From positions 124,001 through 188,000 of the forward strand of contig JAWZDV010000050.1 of NCBI GenBank assembly GCA_034142505.1: DNA of 64,000 bases, written 5' to 3'. A program made the position numbers and the translations under genes. The stretch comes from Hungatella_A sp034142505 (GTDB taxonomy: Bacteria > Bacillota > Clostridia > Lachnospirales > Lachnospiraceae). Shown piece by piece: positions 44,601-51,944 of this stretch (positions are counted from its first letter, which is position 1; each line of letters opens with the position of its first letter). The notes under the pieces are model-generated. The model was not told where the DNA came from. It saw nothing but the letters and a program-made list of their open reading frames with translations, and did no database searches.

Positions 44601-45101
44601 GCAACGGCGGAGGAGATGGAGGAAGCGAAACGGAATATGGATAAGTATGCGGATTACCGGACCTATTTATCGTTTGATATGCAGCAGCTGGTCCAGAATG
44701 AAGATGAGACGATTAAGATTCGGCTTAGCCAGATGATTAAGAAGAATTCGGGCGGAGAGGGGCAGAATCCGCTGTATGTGGCGCTGCTAGCAAGCTTCGC
44801 ACAGGCGTATCGGATCAATTTAAAACCGAAGGTACAGAGGAATCCGACCATACGGCTGGTAGTGCTGGACGAGGCATTTTCGAAGATGGATGCGGAGAAG
44901 GTGGCAAGCTGTATTCAATTAATCCGTGGCCTGGGCTTCCAGGCACTCATATCAGCGACCAATGATAAGATTCAGAATTACGTGGAGACAGTGGATAAGA
45001 TCTTTGTGTTTGCAAATCCGAATAAGAAGTGCATCTCGATTCAGGAGTTTGAGAGAGAGAACTTTGGAGAGCTGCGGGCGGATTTGGAAGATGGAGTGTG
45101 A
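41595..45101 (+). CDS. Wadjet JetC / MksB-like SMC ATPase
   Basis: The 1168-residue protein is an SMC-like ATPase. Walker A GHSGSGKST (36-44) lies at the N-terminus. Two long coiled-coil stretches (about 260-470 and 670-960) flank a hinge-like globular part. The signature SGGEGQ (from S1052) and Walker B VVLDEAF (D1092, E1093) lie at the C-terminus. These SMCs form DNA-loop-extruding motors. The ATG at 41595 behind GAGGACGAGG overlaps JetB by 20 bases. No nuclease domain is fused to it. Confidence 0.88.
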   Translation: MTKPRFEALSRICLNNWHYIKHKTLSFSEGVNFFTGHSGSGKSTVIDAMQIVLYANTDGRGFFNKAAADDSDRNLIEYLRGMINIGENNEFAYLRNQNFSSTIVLELRQTDTGECQCVGVVFDVETASNEISRMFFWHKGRIPDHEYRIGAGNKMALEPDMEQQTLSLGLSDADFTTGEENSGEKRSGKNRLSGDRAMSTDEVKEFLVRNFSKEECYYGSHNERFRKQLYDIYLGGLDSEKFPLLFKRAIPFRMNIKLEEFVKEYICMEQDIHIEDMQESVMQYGRMRKKIEDTCREIEQLKGICGQYEKVREARNTIDTYRYYVQKLDILQSRRVAKAVQERIRLTGEELAKRQVEKEKLENEIRELTGKSDELLRQISASGYEELKAQLASLNELVERLGNSKARWETTASALRVWTDQDVTSNRTIWDIEAFSDGSITEEGIVRLKKDIGEMLADVDKQRQEANGILRDLKRREQQAREELEQLKAGNKAYPKELEQARTILQNRLYQETGKSVAVEILADLMDIKNDQWRNAVEGYLGGNKLSLIVEPRYAKTAMKIYGELDKQRYYRVAVLDTEKVMQDSHVVMEGALAEEVSVRREYAQAYVDFLLGKVVKCEGTLELRKCKIGITKDCVLYHSYRIQHINPDQYTKFAYIGKSSVRQRIKLLEKTIQEIGEEREPQWEILRECEEILKLEGMGHEVSVYLEWKADMEALAKKKGEQKKLHEKLEGLKAGDVEAWEKERQALMELCEARKDVLRENERLIYDGENALKKDRDEAVRTQEELVLKERGLEDEWKEPEAAEESLRAELAKRNNTRYDLMGNEYGAKLLKAVEKKDEEKQRLTDLRGEYLRTYLNRNFSLSSEDNQEYEKLLEKLSCDRLEEYRKSATEQARSAVEHFKDDFMYKIRSAIREALIRKDELNRVISGLDFGKDKYQFYIGKNKGPDGRFYDMFMADSLEINPAQLDVSMDNQLDFFTMEHENHYGQMINELINIFIPPDHATAEEMEEAKRNMDKYADYRTYLSFDMQQLVQNEDETIKIRLSQMIKKNSGGEGQNPLYVALLASFAQAYRINLKPKVQRNPTIRLVVLDEAFSKMDAEKVASCIQLIRGLGFQALISATNDKIQNYVETVDKIFVFANPNKKCISIQEFERENFGELRADLEDGV

Positions 45102-45132
45102 AATATTTTAGTAACTGGAAAGGAAGTTAAAG

Positions 45133-45531
45133 ATGAGAGAGATGGTGCTATATTATAGTCCGGTTCCGGCGCCCCATGTGGCAAAACTGAAAGGGGTGCT
45201 GGTCCGGATGGGTGTAAGAATCAAAAATATCCAGCCGGAGCAGGTGATGCAGCAGGTTGGATATCTGGCGGGAGTTGATGGATATCAGGAGGCGGAGACG
45301 CCGGAAATTCCAGAGCAGCCGGAGGTAATTCCGGTGATGGATAACGAGATGATGGTTATGCGGGGGTTTAGCAGCCGGAGGATGGATGAGCTGCTGCTGA
45401 ATCTTCGGAAAGCCGGGGTGCCGAAGATTGCGCTTAAGGCGGTGGTGACGGAGAGTAATTGCGGGTGGACGTTTTATCATCTTTATGAGGAGATTAAGGA
45501 GGAGCATGAGAGGATGAGTGGAGGGAATTAA
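45133..45531 (+). CDS. DUF3783 family protein
   Basis: This small protein (132 residues) lies 31 bases after the SMC gene, before the terminator, so it is probably the fourth gene of the operon. The first half (MVLYYSPVPAPHVAKLKGVL, GVRIKNIQPEQVMQQVGYLAG) is separated by a Pro/Glu-rich link from the second (VMRGFSSRRMDELLLNLRKAG, IALKAVVTESNCGWTF), the pattern of DUF3783. No nuclease motif is visible. It is not a JetD protein. Function unknown. Confidence 0.75.
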   Translation: MREMVLYYSPVPAPHVAKLKGVLVRMGVRIKNIQPEQVMQQVGYLAGVDGYQEAETPEIPEQPEVIPVMDNEMMVMRGFSSRRMDELLLNLRKAGVPKIALKAVVTESNCGWTFYHLYEEIKEEHERMSGGN

Positions 45532-45566
45532 TGCAGTAGTGTAACAAGATCAAACATTAAAATAAA

Positions 45567-45612
45567 TGCCTTGAAACCCTTGGATTTTTAAAGGTTTCAA
45601 GGCATTTTTTTT
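45567..45612 (+). terminator. Rho-independent terminator of the SMC operon
   Basis: TGCCTTGAAACC (45567-45578) pairs exactly with GGTTTCAAGGCA (45593-45604), followed by eight T. From here to the promoter at 45716 the sequence is A/T-rich and shows no gene. Confidence 0.95.
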
Positions 45613-45715
45613 GCCAAATAGTATTGCTGCAAGAAAAAACTGGTTTGAATTGTTCATTTTTGGGAGAAATCAAAATAATGAGCGGTTGATTTTGTTTTAA
45701 TTTGTAAAAAATAGA

Positions 45716-45744
45716 TTGAAATACGTTTGAAGATGTGCTATAAT
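45716..45744 (+). promoter_or_regulatory. Sigma-A promoter of the sugar transport operon
   Basis: TTGAAA (45716-45721), exactly 17 bases, TATAAT (45739-45744). It lies 70 bases before the start of the solute-binding protein and is the strongest vegetative-type promoter in the window. Confidence 0.85.
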
Positions 45745-45814
45745 GCTGAGAAGTAACTTAAATGAACAAGAAAACAAGTAAAATGTAACAAAAGAACAAA
45801 AAGGAGGAATGAAT

Positions 45815-47710
45815 ATGAAAAAAGGAACATCCAAGTTGGCGGCCATTTTGGCATCGGCGTGTATGGCGGCCTCTCTTGCACTGGCGGGCTGCGGCAGTTC
45901 TGCCGACGCTCCGGCAGAGAGCAGCGCGGCAACGAAAGCGGCGGCGGAAACAGCAGAAACAACGGTGGCAGCAACAGAGAAAGAAACAGAAGCAGCAGAC
46001 GCAGGCAGCGGGACTACGCCGAGAAATGAAACGCTGTATTTTTCGGGACAGCAGTGGGGGGCGATCAACAGCTGGAATCCTATTGGGGGGAATTCCAACA
46101 ACGCTATGGCTGTGACCCAGCGCGACGGCAGCCGTATCACGGTTTATGAGACCTTATTTATGTACAACATGATGGACAATGACCTTCATCCGCTGCTGGG
46201 AACAGAATATTCCTGGGATGATGAGAAGATGTCCGCGATGACAATCAAACTGAACCCCGACGCTCACTGGAGAGACGGAACACCGCTTACGGCCGCGGAT
46301 GTAGAGGCCACCTTCAACTACAATGTGTGGTGTGGAAGTTCTTACGGCGCGGAGATGACGGCTTTCATGGAATCCGTTACCGCGGTTGATGAAGCGACTG
46401 TAAACGTGAAAGCGGTACTGGATGAAAAAGGCTATGCGAAAGATCCGAACATGATCAAACAGTGGCTTACCAAAATGTATGTGCTGCAGAAGGCTTATCT
46501 GGAGACTGTTGAGGAGAGAAGCGGTTCTTATGAAGATATGAAGATGGATAAGATGGAAGACTTTGTGTCCTCCGGTCCTTACCGCAATTTCTTCAATGAT
46601 GAGAACAAGGTCGTGTTAGTCCGCGATGACAATTACTGGGGACAGGCGGACTCCATGTGGGGCAAACTTCCCACGCCGAAATACTTAGCGCAGAATATCT
46701 ACAAAGACAACGGCGCGGCGCTGATCGCCTTTGAACAGGGTGAGGTTGACATTTCCCAGTCTTTTAATACCGATGTTCAGAAGCTTTGGGAAGAGAAGGG
46801 GCTTCCGATCACCACCTATATTGACGAGCCGCCATACAACATAGCGACAACGATTCCCACCTTGTGGTATAACATTGAAAAACCGGGGCTTGACAGAGTG
46901 GAAGTGAGAAAAGCCATTGCTATGGCTGTTGATTATGACCAGATTCTCTCTGCCGCTATCTCCAATCAGGCGCCAAGTTTTAAGGATGTTCCGCGTTCCA
47001 TGATGAATCCTACGGAGCCGGAGCAGGCATTGATCGACCATGAGGCGCTGGCTGATTTACAGTGGGTTGGCAATGATATTGATGGGGCCAACAAGCTGCT
47101 GGATGACGCCGGTATTGTGGATACGGACGGGGATGGCATCCGGGAAGCCGACGGTGTGAAGCTTTCCTTCAAAGCGGAATGCCCCAGCGGTTATACAGAC
47201 TGGCAGGCAACGCTGGAAATCGTAGCGGCATCTGCCAAAAAGATTGGAATTGAAGTGGAGACTTATTTCCCGGAAATTACCGTATGGAACGTGGACCAGT
47301 CGACTCTCAACTTTGATATGATCATGGTAAAAGTTACGGGCGCTTCCATCACCAACCCTGTTTACCGCTGTAAGCAGTTCCTGTATGGGCCTTTTGCCGA
47401 CGGCGAAGTGAACTTCCAGGGAAATTACGGTCATTACAGAAATGCGGAAGCAGATGAGATCTTAGAGAAGCTGGCAACAGAAACAGACAAGGCAGTTTTG
47501 AAGGAATATTATACAAGGCTGAATGAGATTTATTTAACGGATGTGCCTTCCTTTGGTTTGATGTACAGACCCGATATGTTCTATACCGTGAATGAAAGTG
47601 TCTGGACCGGCTATCCGCTGGATGGAGACGGAACCAACATTCCTCCATTGGTATGTATGGACGGTTACGGCATTGCCGGTCTCTACAATTTAAAATTAGT
47701 TGAAGAATAA
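45815..47710 (+). CDS. ABC transporter solute-binding lipoprotein, family 5 (oligopeptide/oligosaccharide type)
   Basis: The 631-residue protein has a signal peptide with lipobox LAGC (lipid-bearing C26), a Ser/Ala/Thr/Glu linker, and the SBP family 5 fold. The motif DAHWRDGTPLTAADVEATFNY and the later VEVRKAIAMAVDYDQI are typical of OppA/DppA. It captures the ligand outside the cell and passes it to the permeases encoded next. Family 5 proteins bind peptides, nickel or oligosaccharides. The linked beta-mannosidase and GH3 enzyme favour a beta-linked oligosaccharide. The ATG at 45815 fits the AAGGAGG site better than one two codons upstream. Confidence 0.9.
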   Translation: MKKGTSKLAAILASACMAASLALAGCGSSADAPAESSAATKAAAETAETTVAATEKETEAADAGSGTTPRNETLYFSGQQWGAINSWNPIGGNSNNAMAVTQRDGSRITVYETLFMYNMMDNDLHPLLGTEYSWDDEKMSAMTIKLNPDAHWRDGTPLTAADVEATFNYNVWCGSSYGAEMTAFMESVTAVDEATVNVKAVLDEKGYAKDPNMIKQWLTKMYVLQKAYLETVEERSGSYEDMKMDKMEDFVSSGPYRNFFNDENKVVLVRDDNYWGQADSMWGKLPTPKYLAQNIYKDNGAALIAFEQGEVDISQSFNTDVQKLWEEKGLPITTYIDEPPYNIATTIPTLWYNIEKPGLDRVEVRKAIAMAVDYDQILSAAISNQAPSFKDVPRSMMNPTEPEQALIDHEALADLQWVGNDIDGANKLLDDAGIVDTDGDGIREADGVKLSFKAECPSGYTDWQATLEIVAASAKKIGIEVETYFPEITVWNVDQSTLNFDMIMVKVTGASITNPVYRCKQFLYGPFADGEVNFQGNYGHYRNAEADEILEKLATETDKAVLKEYYTRLNEIYLTDVPSFGLMYRPDMFYTVNESVWTGYPLDGDGTNIPPLVCMDGYGIAGLYNLKLVEE

Positions 47711-47730
47711 AGAAACTTAGGGACAGTATG

Positions 47731-47776
47731 GAATCTGGGGATCTGAGACTAGCTTCTCTGATCTCCAGATTCTTTT
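47731..47776 (+). terminator. Intra-operon hairpin (partial terminator or mRNA-stabilising)
   Basis: An 18-pair stem (left arm from 47731, right arm 47755-47772, with one mismatch and one G-U) around a six-base loop is followed by TTTTC. It lies between the binding-protein gene and the permease genes, where it can lower downstream expression relative to the binding protein. Confidence 0.7.
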
Positions 47777-47803
47777 CACAATCATAAAAAGAGGTGACAT
47801 TGT

Positions 47804-48808
47804 TTGAAAGGATATAAAAAATATTATAGCCAGAAACTTCTCTGGTACCTGTTGACCTTGTTTCTCGCTGTTGTGTTAAACTTTGTGCTTCCCCGGTTAA
47901 TGCCCGGCGATCCGGTTGCAGCGATTGCAAGCCAGGCGGCCGACGGGATGATGGACGGGCAGGCGATCCAAAAGATTTATGATGAATATATGGAAAAATT
48001 CGGTGTTAACGAGTCGATTGTGGTGCAGTTCGGGAAATGGGTAAAAGCGGCCGTGCAAGGTGACTTTGGCTTGTCCTTCAGTCAATATCCCAGACCGGTT
48101 GCCGATATTATCAAATCTTCCGTGGGATGGACGCTGGCGCTGCAGCTGCCGGCCATTGTGCTGGGCTGGATATTAGGAAATCTTTTAGGGGCGGTGGCGG
48201 CTTATATGAAAGGGTTTGCAGACAAGGTGCTGCTGCCGGTCTTCCTGTTTATCAGCAAAATTCCAGCCTTCGGTATGGCGGTGATCATGCTGACGGTGTT
48301 TGGCATCCATCTCGGCTGGGCGCCTACCAGCGGCGCTTACGGATTTGACCTGATTCCTTCGTTTAGCTGGACGTTTGTCAAATCTGTCATTGCCCACTAT
48401 CAGCTTCCGTTCTGGTCAATTGTCATTATCACCATAGGCGGACAGGCGATTGGAATGCGTTCCATGTCCATCTATGAGCTGAATGCGGATTATGTAAAAT
48501 ACAGCCGCTATCTGGGTGTGAAGGACAGGAAAATTGTCGGGTATGTATTCCGCAATGCCATGCTTCCCCAGGTTACCGGTCTGGCAATGTCCCTCGGCAC
48601 CATGATGGGCGGCGCCCTGGTTTCCGAGATCATTTTCAGCTATCCGGGGCTTGGAACGACCATGATGAGGGCGATTAAAGGAAATGATTATCCCTTGCTT
48701 TCGGCTTGTACGCTGATGATTACGATTATGGTACTCTTGGCGAATTTGTTTGTTGAAATCATTTACGGTGCGATTGATCCGCGTATCAAAGCGGCACAGC
48801 AGGATTAA
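47804..48808 (+). CDS. ABC transporter permease, DppB/OppB type
   Basis: The 334-residue protein has about six membrane helices and the DppB layout: an N-terminal helix (LLWYLLTLFLAVVLNFVLPR), the segment RLMPGDPVAAI and the EAA-type loop around LNADYVKYSRYLGVKDRKIV. The start is a TTG six bases after GAGGTGAC. No ATG exists at the correct N-terminus. It pairs with the DppC-type gene after it. Confidence 0.92.
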   Translation: MKGYKKYYSQKLLWYLLTLFLAVVLNFVLPRLMPGDPVAAIASQAADGMMDGQAIQKIYDEYMEKFGVNESIVVQFGKWVKAAVQGDFGLSFSQYPRPVADIIKSSVGWTLALQLPAIVLGWILGNLLGAVAAYMKGFADKVLLPVFLFISKIPAFGMAVIMLTVFGIHLGWAPTSGAYGFDLIPSFSWTFVKSVIAHYQLPFWSIVIITIGGQAIGMRSMSIYELNADYVKYSRYLGVKDRKIVGYVFRNAMLPQVTGLAMSLGTMMGGALVSEIIFSYPGLGTTMMRAIKGNDYPLLSACTLMITIMVLLANLFVEIIYGAIDPRIKAAQQD

Positions 48809-48822
48809 CAGGAGGGACGGTT

Positions 48823-50070
48823 ATGAAACATTTTATAAAAAACGTATTTCATTCTCCCAGATTCGTGGCCGGTTTTTTGCTTTTTGGCGGAATGCTGTTA
48901 TTTACAATCATATATCCGCTGTTTGTCACCGCCGATCCGCTGGAGATGGTAGGGCAGGGCAACTTTTTCAAGCCGGGCACGTATGTATCGGTGAAGGATG
49001 CGGTGAATACGCAGCAATACATGCTCAATATCACGGCAGAAGCGGGAAAGGTGGGGGAGCGCCTTACCGATGTGCAGAAGACGGATATGCGTGACTGGCT
49101 GGTGCGTTTTGGAGGGATTACCCAGGAAGAGATGGACGCAGCCGACGATGACCAGCTGGTTATTTTATGGATGGAGAACTATGATGAAAATGCCGCCCAG
49201 GAAGGGCTGCTGGCGACGAAGAAAAGACAGATTGCCCGGATGAATGGGGAGATCATCAAGCTGGCGAAAGATGCGGAACTGATCCTGGCGGAGGAAAACG
49301 AAGCGGGAGAACTGGAAAAGACGGCAGAGATCAACAGTAAACAGTATGTCAATGTGAAGGATGTGGTGAACAAACGGACGCTGCTTCTGGGGACGGACAA
49401 TTTTGGACGGGATGTGATGACGGAGCTGGTTCAGGCGACGAAGACGTCCTTGAAGATCGGTCTGATCGCGGGAGTTGTGGCGACATTGATCGGTTTGATG
49501 CTGGGGTTGATATCCGGTTATGTGGGCGGTGTTGCCGATGATTTTATCATGTTTATTGCCAACTTGTTTACCGTGATTCCTTCGTTTGTGATGCTGATAT
49601 TGATTACATATTCCATTGGACAGGCAGCCAGAGGCGTGACATTGATCGCGGTTGTCATCGGCTTTACGTCCTGGACCTGGACCTGCCGTTCCGTGCGCTC
49701 GCAGGTGATTTCCCTGCGAAACCGTGACCATGTAAGCCTTTCGAAGCTGTCCGGCCACAGCATGATGCGGATTGTCCTGACAGATATTCTTCCCTATGTG
49801 GCTTCTTACGTGGTGATGGCGCTGATTCTGCAGATTTCTTCCGGAATTCTGGCGGAAGCACAGCTATCCATGCTGGGTCTCGGGCCGTCTACCACCACGA
49901 CAGCGACTCTGGGGCAGATGATGAACTGGGCTACTATGTATGCCGCTCATTTGAATGGCGCGTGGTGGGCATATTTCCCGGTTGTTTTCGTGATTGCTAT
50001 GATTTCATTCTCACTGAGTCTGATGAATACCGGTCTGGACCAGGTATTCAACCCTCAGCTTCGGGATTAA
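48823..50070 (+). CDS. ABC transporter permease, DppC/OppC type, with enlarged external loop
   Basis: The 415-residue protein has the DppC layout: a first membrane helix (about 14-36), the conserved LLGTDNFGRDV (188-198) and five further helices with an EAA-like loop (RSQVISLRNRDHVSLSKLSG). The loop between TM1 and LLGTD is about 130 residues longer than in typical DppC proteins and is helical and acidic. Near-copies YVSVKDAVN (54-62) and YVNVKDVVN (175-183) bracket it. Confidence 0.9.
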   Translation: MKHFIKNVFHSPRFVAGFLLFGGMLLFTIIYPLFVTADPLEMVGQGNFFKPGTYVSVKDAVNTQQYMLNITAEAGKVGERLTDVQKTDMRDWLVRFGGITQEEMDAADDDQLVILWMENYDENAAQEGLLATKKRQIARMNGEIIKLAKDAELILAEENEAGELEKTAEINSKQYVNVKDVVNKRTLLLGTDNFGRDVMTELVQATKTSLKIGLIAGVVATLIGLMLGLISGYVGGVADDFIMFIANLFTVIPSFVMLILITYSIGQAARGVTLIAVVIGFTSWTWTCRSVRSQVISLRNRDHVSLSKLSGHSMMRIVLTDILPYVASYVVMALILQISSGILAEAQLSMLGLGPSTTTTATLGQMMNWATMYAAHLNGAWWAYFPVVFVIAMISFSLSLMNTGLDQVFNPQLRD

Positions 50071-50083
50071 GGAGGAATTGTCC

Positions 50084-51124
50084 ATGGGAAAAGTAATGCT
50101 TGAAGTAAAGAATTTGAAGACAAAATATGTGACGCGCCAGCAGGAGGCCGTGTACGCGGTTGACGGCGTTTCCTTAAAAATAGAAGAGGGAAAATCACTG
50201 GGGGTGGCCGGGGAATCCGGCTGTGGAAAATCGACACTGGCCTTATCCCTGATGGGGTACTATTTTGCACCGCTTCACTATATCAGCGGAGATATCATCG
50301 TAGATGGGAGAAATATCGCCGGAGAGGAAAGCTCCCCTCATGGTGCGAAACGGAAAATGAAACCCGATGAAGTGCGGAAAAATGTCCTCGGGAAAGAGAT
50401 TGCCTATATTCCCCAGGCTGCGATGAACGCCCTCAATCCAACCCGGAAGGTGATCCGGTTTATCGAGGATGTGCTTCATGTCCATGAACCGAAGATTACG
50501 AAAAAAGATATTTATGATCTGGCGCGTGAGCGGTTTGAGATTTTAGGACTGCCGGAGGATGTGCTGCAGAAATATGCGGTGGAGCTGTCCGGCGGTATGA
50601 AGCAGCGTACGGTTATTGCGATTTCCACGATTCTTTCCCCGAAAGTGCTGATTGCGGACGAACCGTCTTCAGCCCTGGATGTGACCAGCCAGAAAATGGT
50701 GATCAAGATGCTGCGTGATCTGATGGAGAAAGGATATATCAAAAGTATGCTCTTCATCACCCATGAGCTTCCGCTTCTGTATAATGTGACGGATGATATT
50801 ATGGTCATGTATGCGGGACAGATCGTGGAGAGCGGCACGGCGAAGGAGATGGTATTTGATCCACTGCATCCTTATACGAAGGGGTTGATGGGCTCCATTA
50901 TTGTGCCGGAGGAGGGCGTCCGGGAGACAAAGCTGGCAGCGATACCGGGAACTCCTCCCAATTTGAAACATCCGCCGGCCGGCTGCCGGTTTGCACCGCG
51001 GTGTAAGTACGCGGCCCCGACCTGTATGGGAATGGAGGTCCCGGAACTGGAAATGCCGAACGGACGTATTTATCGCTGTTTGATGTCTGAGAGAAAGATC
51101 AGGGAGGTGTACCAGAATGAGTGA
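50084..51124 (+). CDS. ABC transporter ATP-binding protein, DppD/OppD type
   Basis: One of two ATPases of the transporter. The 346-residue protein has Walker A GESGCGKST, the signature LSGGMKQRT, Walker B VLIADEPSSALD and the C-terminal OppD/DppD extension with cysteines (CRFAPRCKYAAPTC), which in this family can hold an iron-sulfur cluster. The ATG at 50084, eight bases from GGAGG, is preferred over a TTG two codons earlier. It overlaps the next gene. Confidence 0.93.
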   Translation: MGKVMLEVKNLKTKYVTRQQEAVYAVDGVSLKIEEGKSLGVAGESGCGKSTLALSLMGYYFAPLHYISGDIIVDGRNIAGEESSPHGAKRKMKPDEVRKNVLGKEIAYIPQAAMNALNPTRKVIRFIEDVLHVHEPKITKKDIYDLARERFEILGLPEDVLQKYAVELSGGMKQRTVIAISTILSPKVLIADEPSSALDVTSQKMVIKMLRDLMEKGYIKSMLFITHELPLLYNVTDDIMVMYAGQIVESGTAKEMVFDPLHPYTKGLMGSIIVPEEGVRETKLAAIPGTPPNLKHPPAGCRFAPRCKYAAPTCMGMEVPELEMPNGRIYRCLMSERKIREVYQNE

Positions 51125-51929
51125 AAGCAGGGCGGAATGTCTGCGGGGGGAAGGCGTTACCAAGGTGTTTGGAATCGGGAATAAGAGAAAAACCGCGGTG
51201 GACCATGTGGATTTTGATTTCCGGGAAGGCGAGATTATCTCCATTGTGGGAGAATCCGGAAGCGGGAAAACCACTCTGTCGAAAATGCTGCTGGGTTTGA
51301 CCAGCGTGACGGAGGGGGAGATCTATTTTCAGGGAAAGCGCAGGGATATCGGCAGCAGCAAGAAAAAGAAAGAGTACTGGAAAGGAATCCAGGCGATTTT
51401 CCAGGACCCGTTCTCTTCTTATAATATGTTCAATAAAATTGACGCTGTGCTCCTGGACTGTATTAAGATGCGGGGCAATGGAAAGTTTCCGTATCAGGAA
51501 AAGTATAAAATGATGGAGGAAGCCTGTAGTTTTGTCAATCTGGAATTTAATGAACTGACAAACAAGTATCCGTTTGAGCTTTCCGGCGGCCAGATGCAGC
51601 GGTTGATGATTGCCAGAATCTTTCTGCTGCGGCCCAGGATTTTGCTGGCGGACGAGCCCACATCCATGATTGACGCCTGCTCCAGATCAACGATTCTGGA
51701 TATGCTGCTGAAGCTGCGGGATGAAATCAACATGACGGTGATCTTCATCACTCATGATATTGGTCTGGCATACTACATTTCAGACAAGGTATATATCATG
51801 GAACACGGTAAATTCGTGGAGTCCGGCTCGGCAGAAGAATGTATTCTGCATCCGAAGGCGGATTATACCAAGCGTTTGATCAACGATGTTCCTAAGATAT
51901 ATGAAGAATGGGATTTAAGTACGGTTTAA
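51117..51929 (+). CDS. ABC transporter ATP-binding protein, DppF/OppF type
   Basis: The second ATPase of the transporter. The 270-residue protein has Walker A GESGSGKTT, the signature LSGGQMQRLMIAR and Walker B ILLADEPTSMID. It lacks the long OppF tail. The beta-mannosidase gene starts directly at its stop, which argues for one transcript covering uptake and breakdown. Confidence 0.93.
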   Translation: MSESRAECLRGEGVTKVFGIGNKRKTAVDHVDFDFREGEIISIVGESGSGKTTLSKMLLGLTSVTEGEIYFQGKRRDIGSSKKKKEYWKGIQAIFQDPFSSYNMFNKIDAVLLDCIKMRGNGKFPYQEKYKMMEEACSFVNLEFNELTNKYPFELSGGQMQRLMIARIFLLRPRILLADEPTSMIDACSRSTILDMLLKLRDEINMTVIFITHDIGLAYYISDKVYIMEHGKFVESGSAEECILHPKADYTKRLINDVPKIYEEWDLSTV

Positions 51930-51944
51930 ATGGGGGAAATAGTT

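Noticed and set aside
45133..45531. DUF3783 gene as a possible JetD nuclease
   Set aside because: It is only 132 residues long, with no TOPRIM-type acidic motifs, and does not resemble DUF3322/DUF2220.
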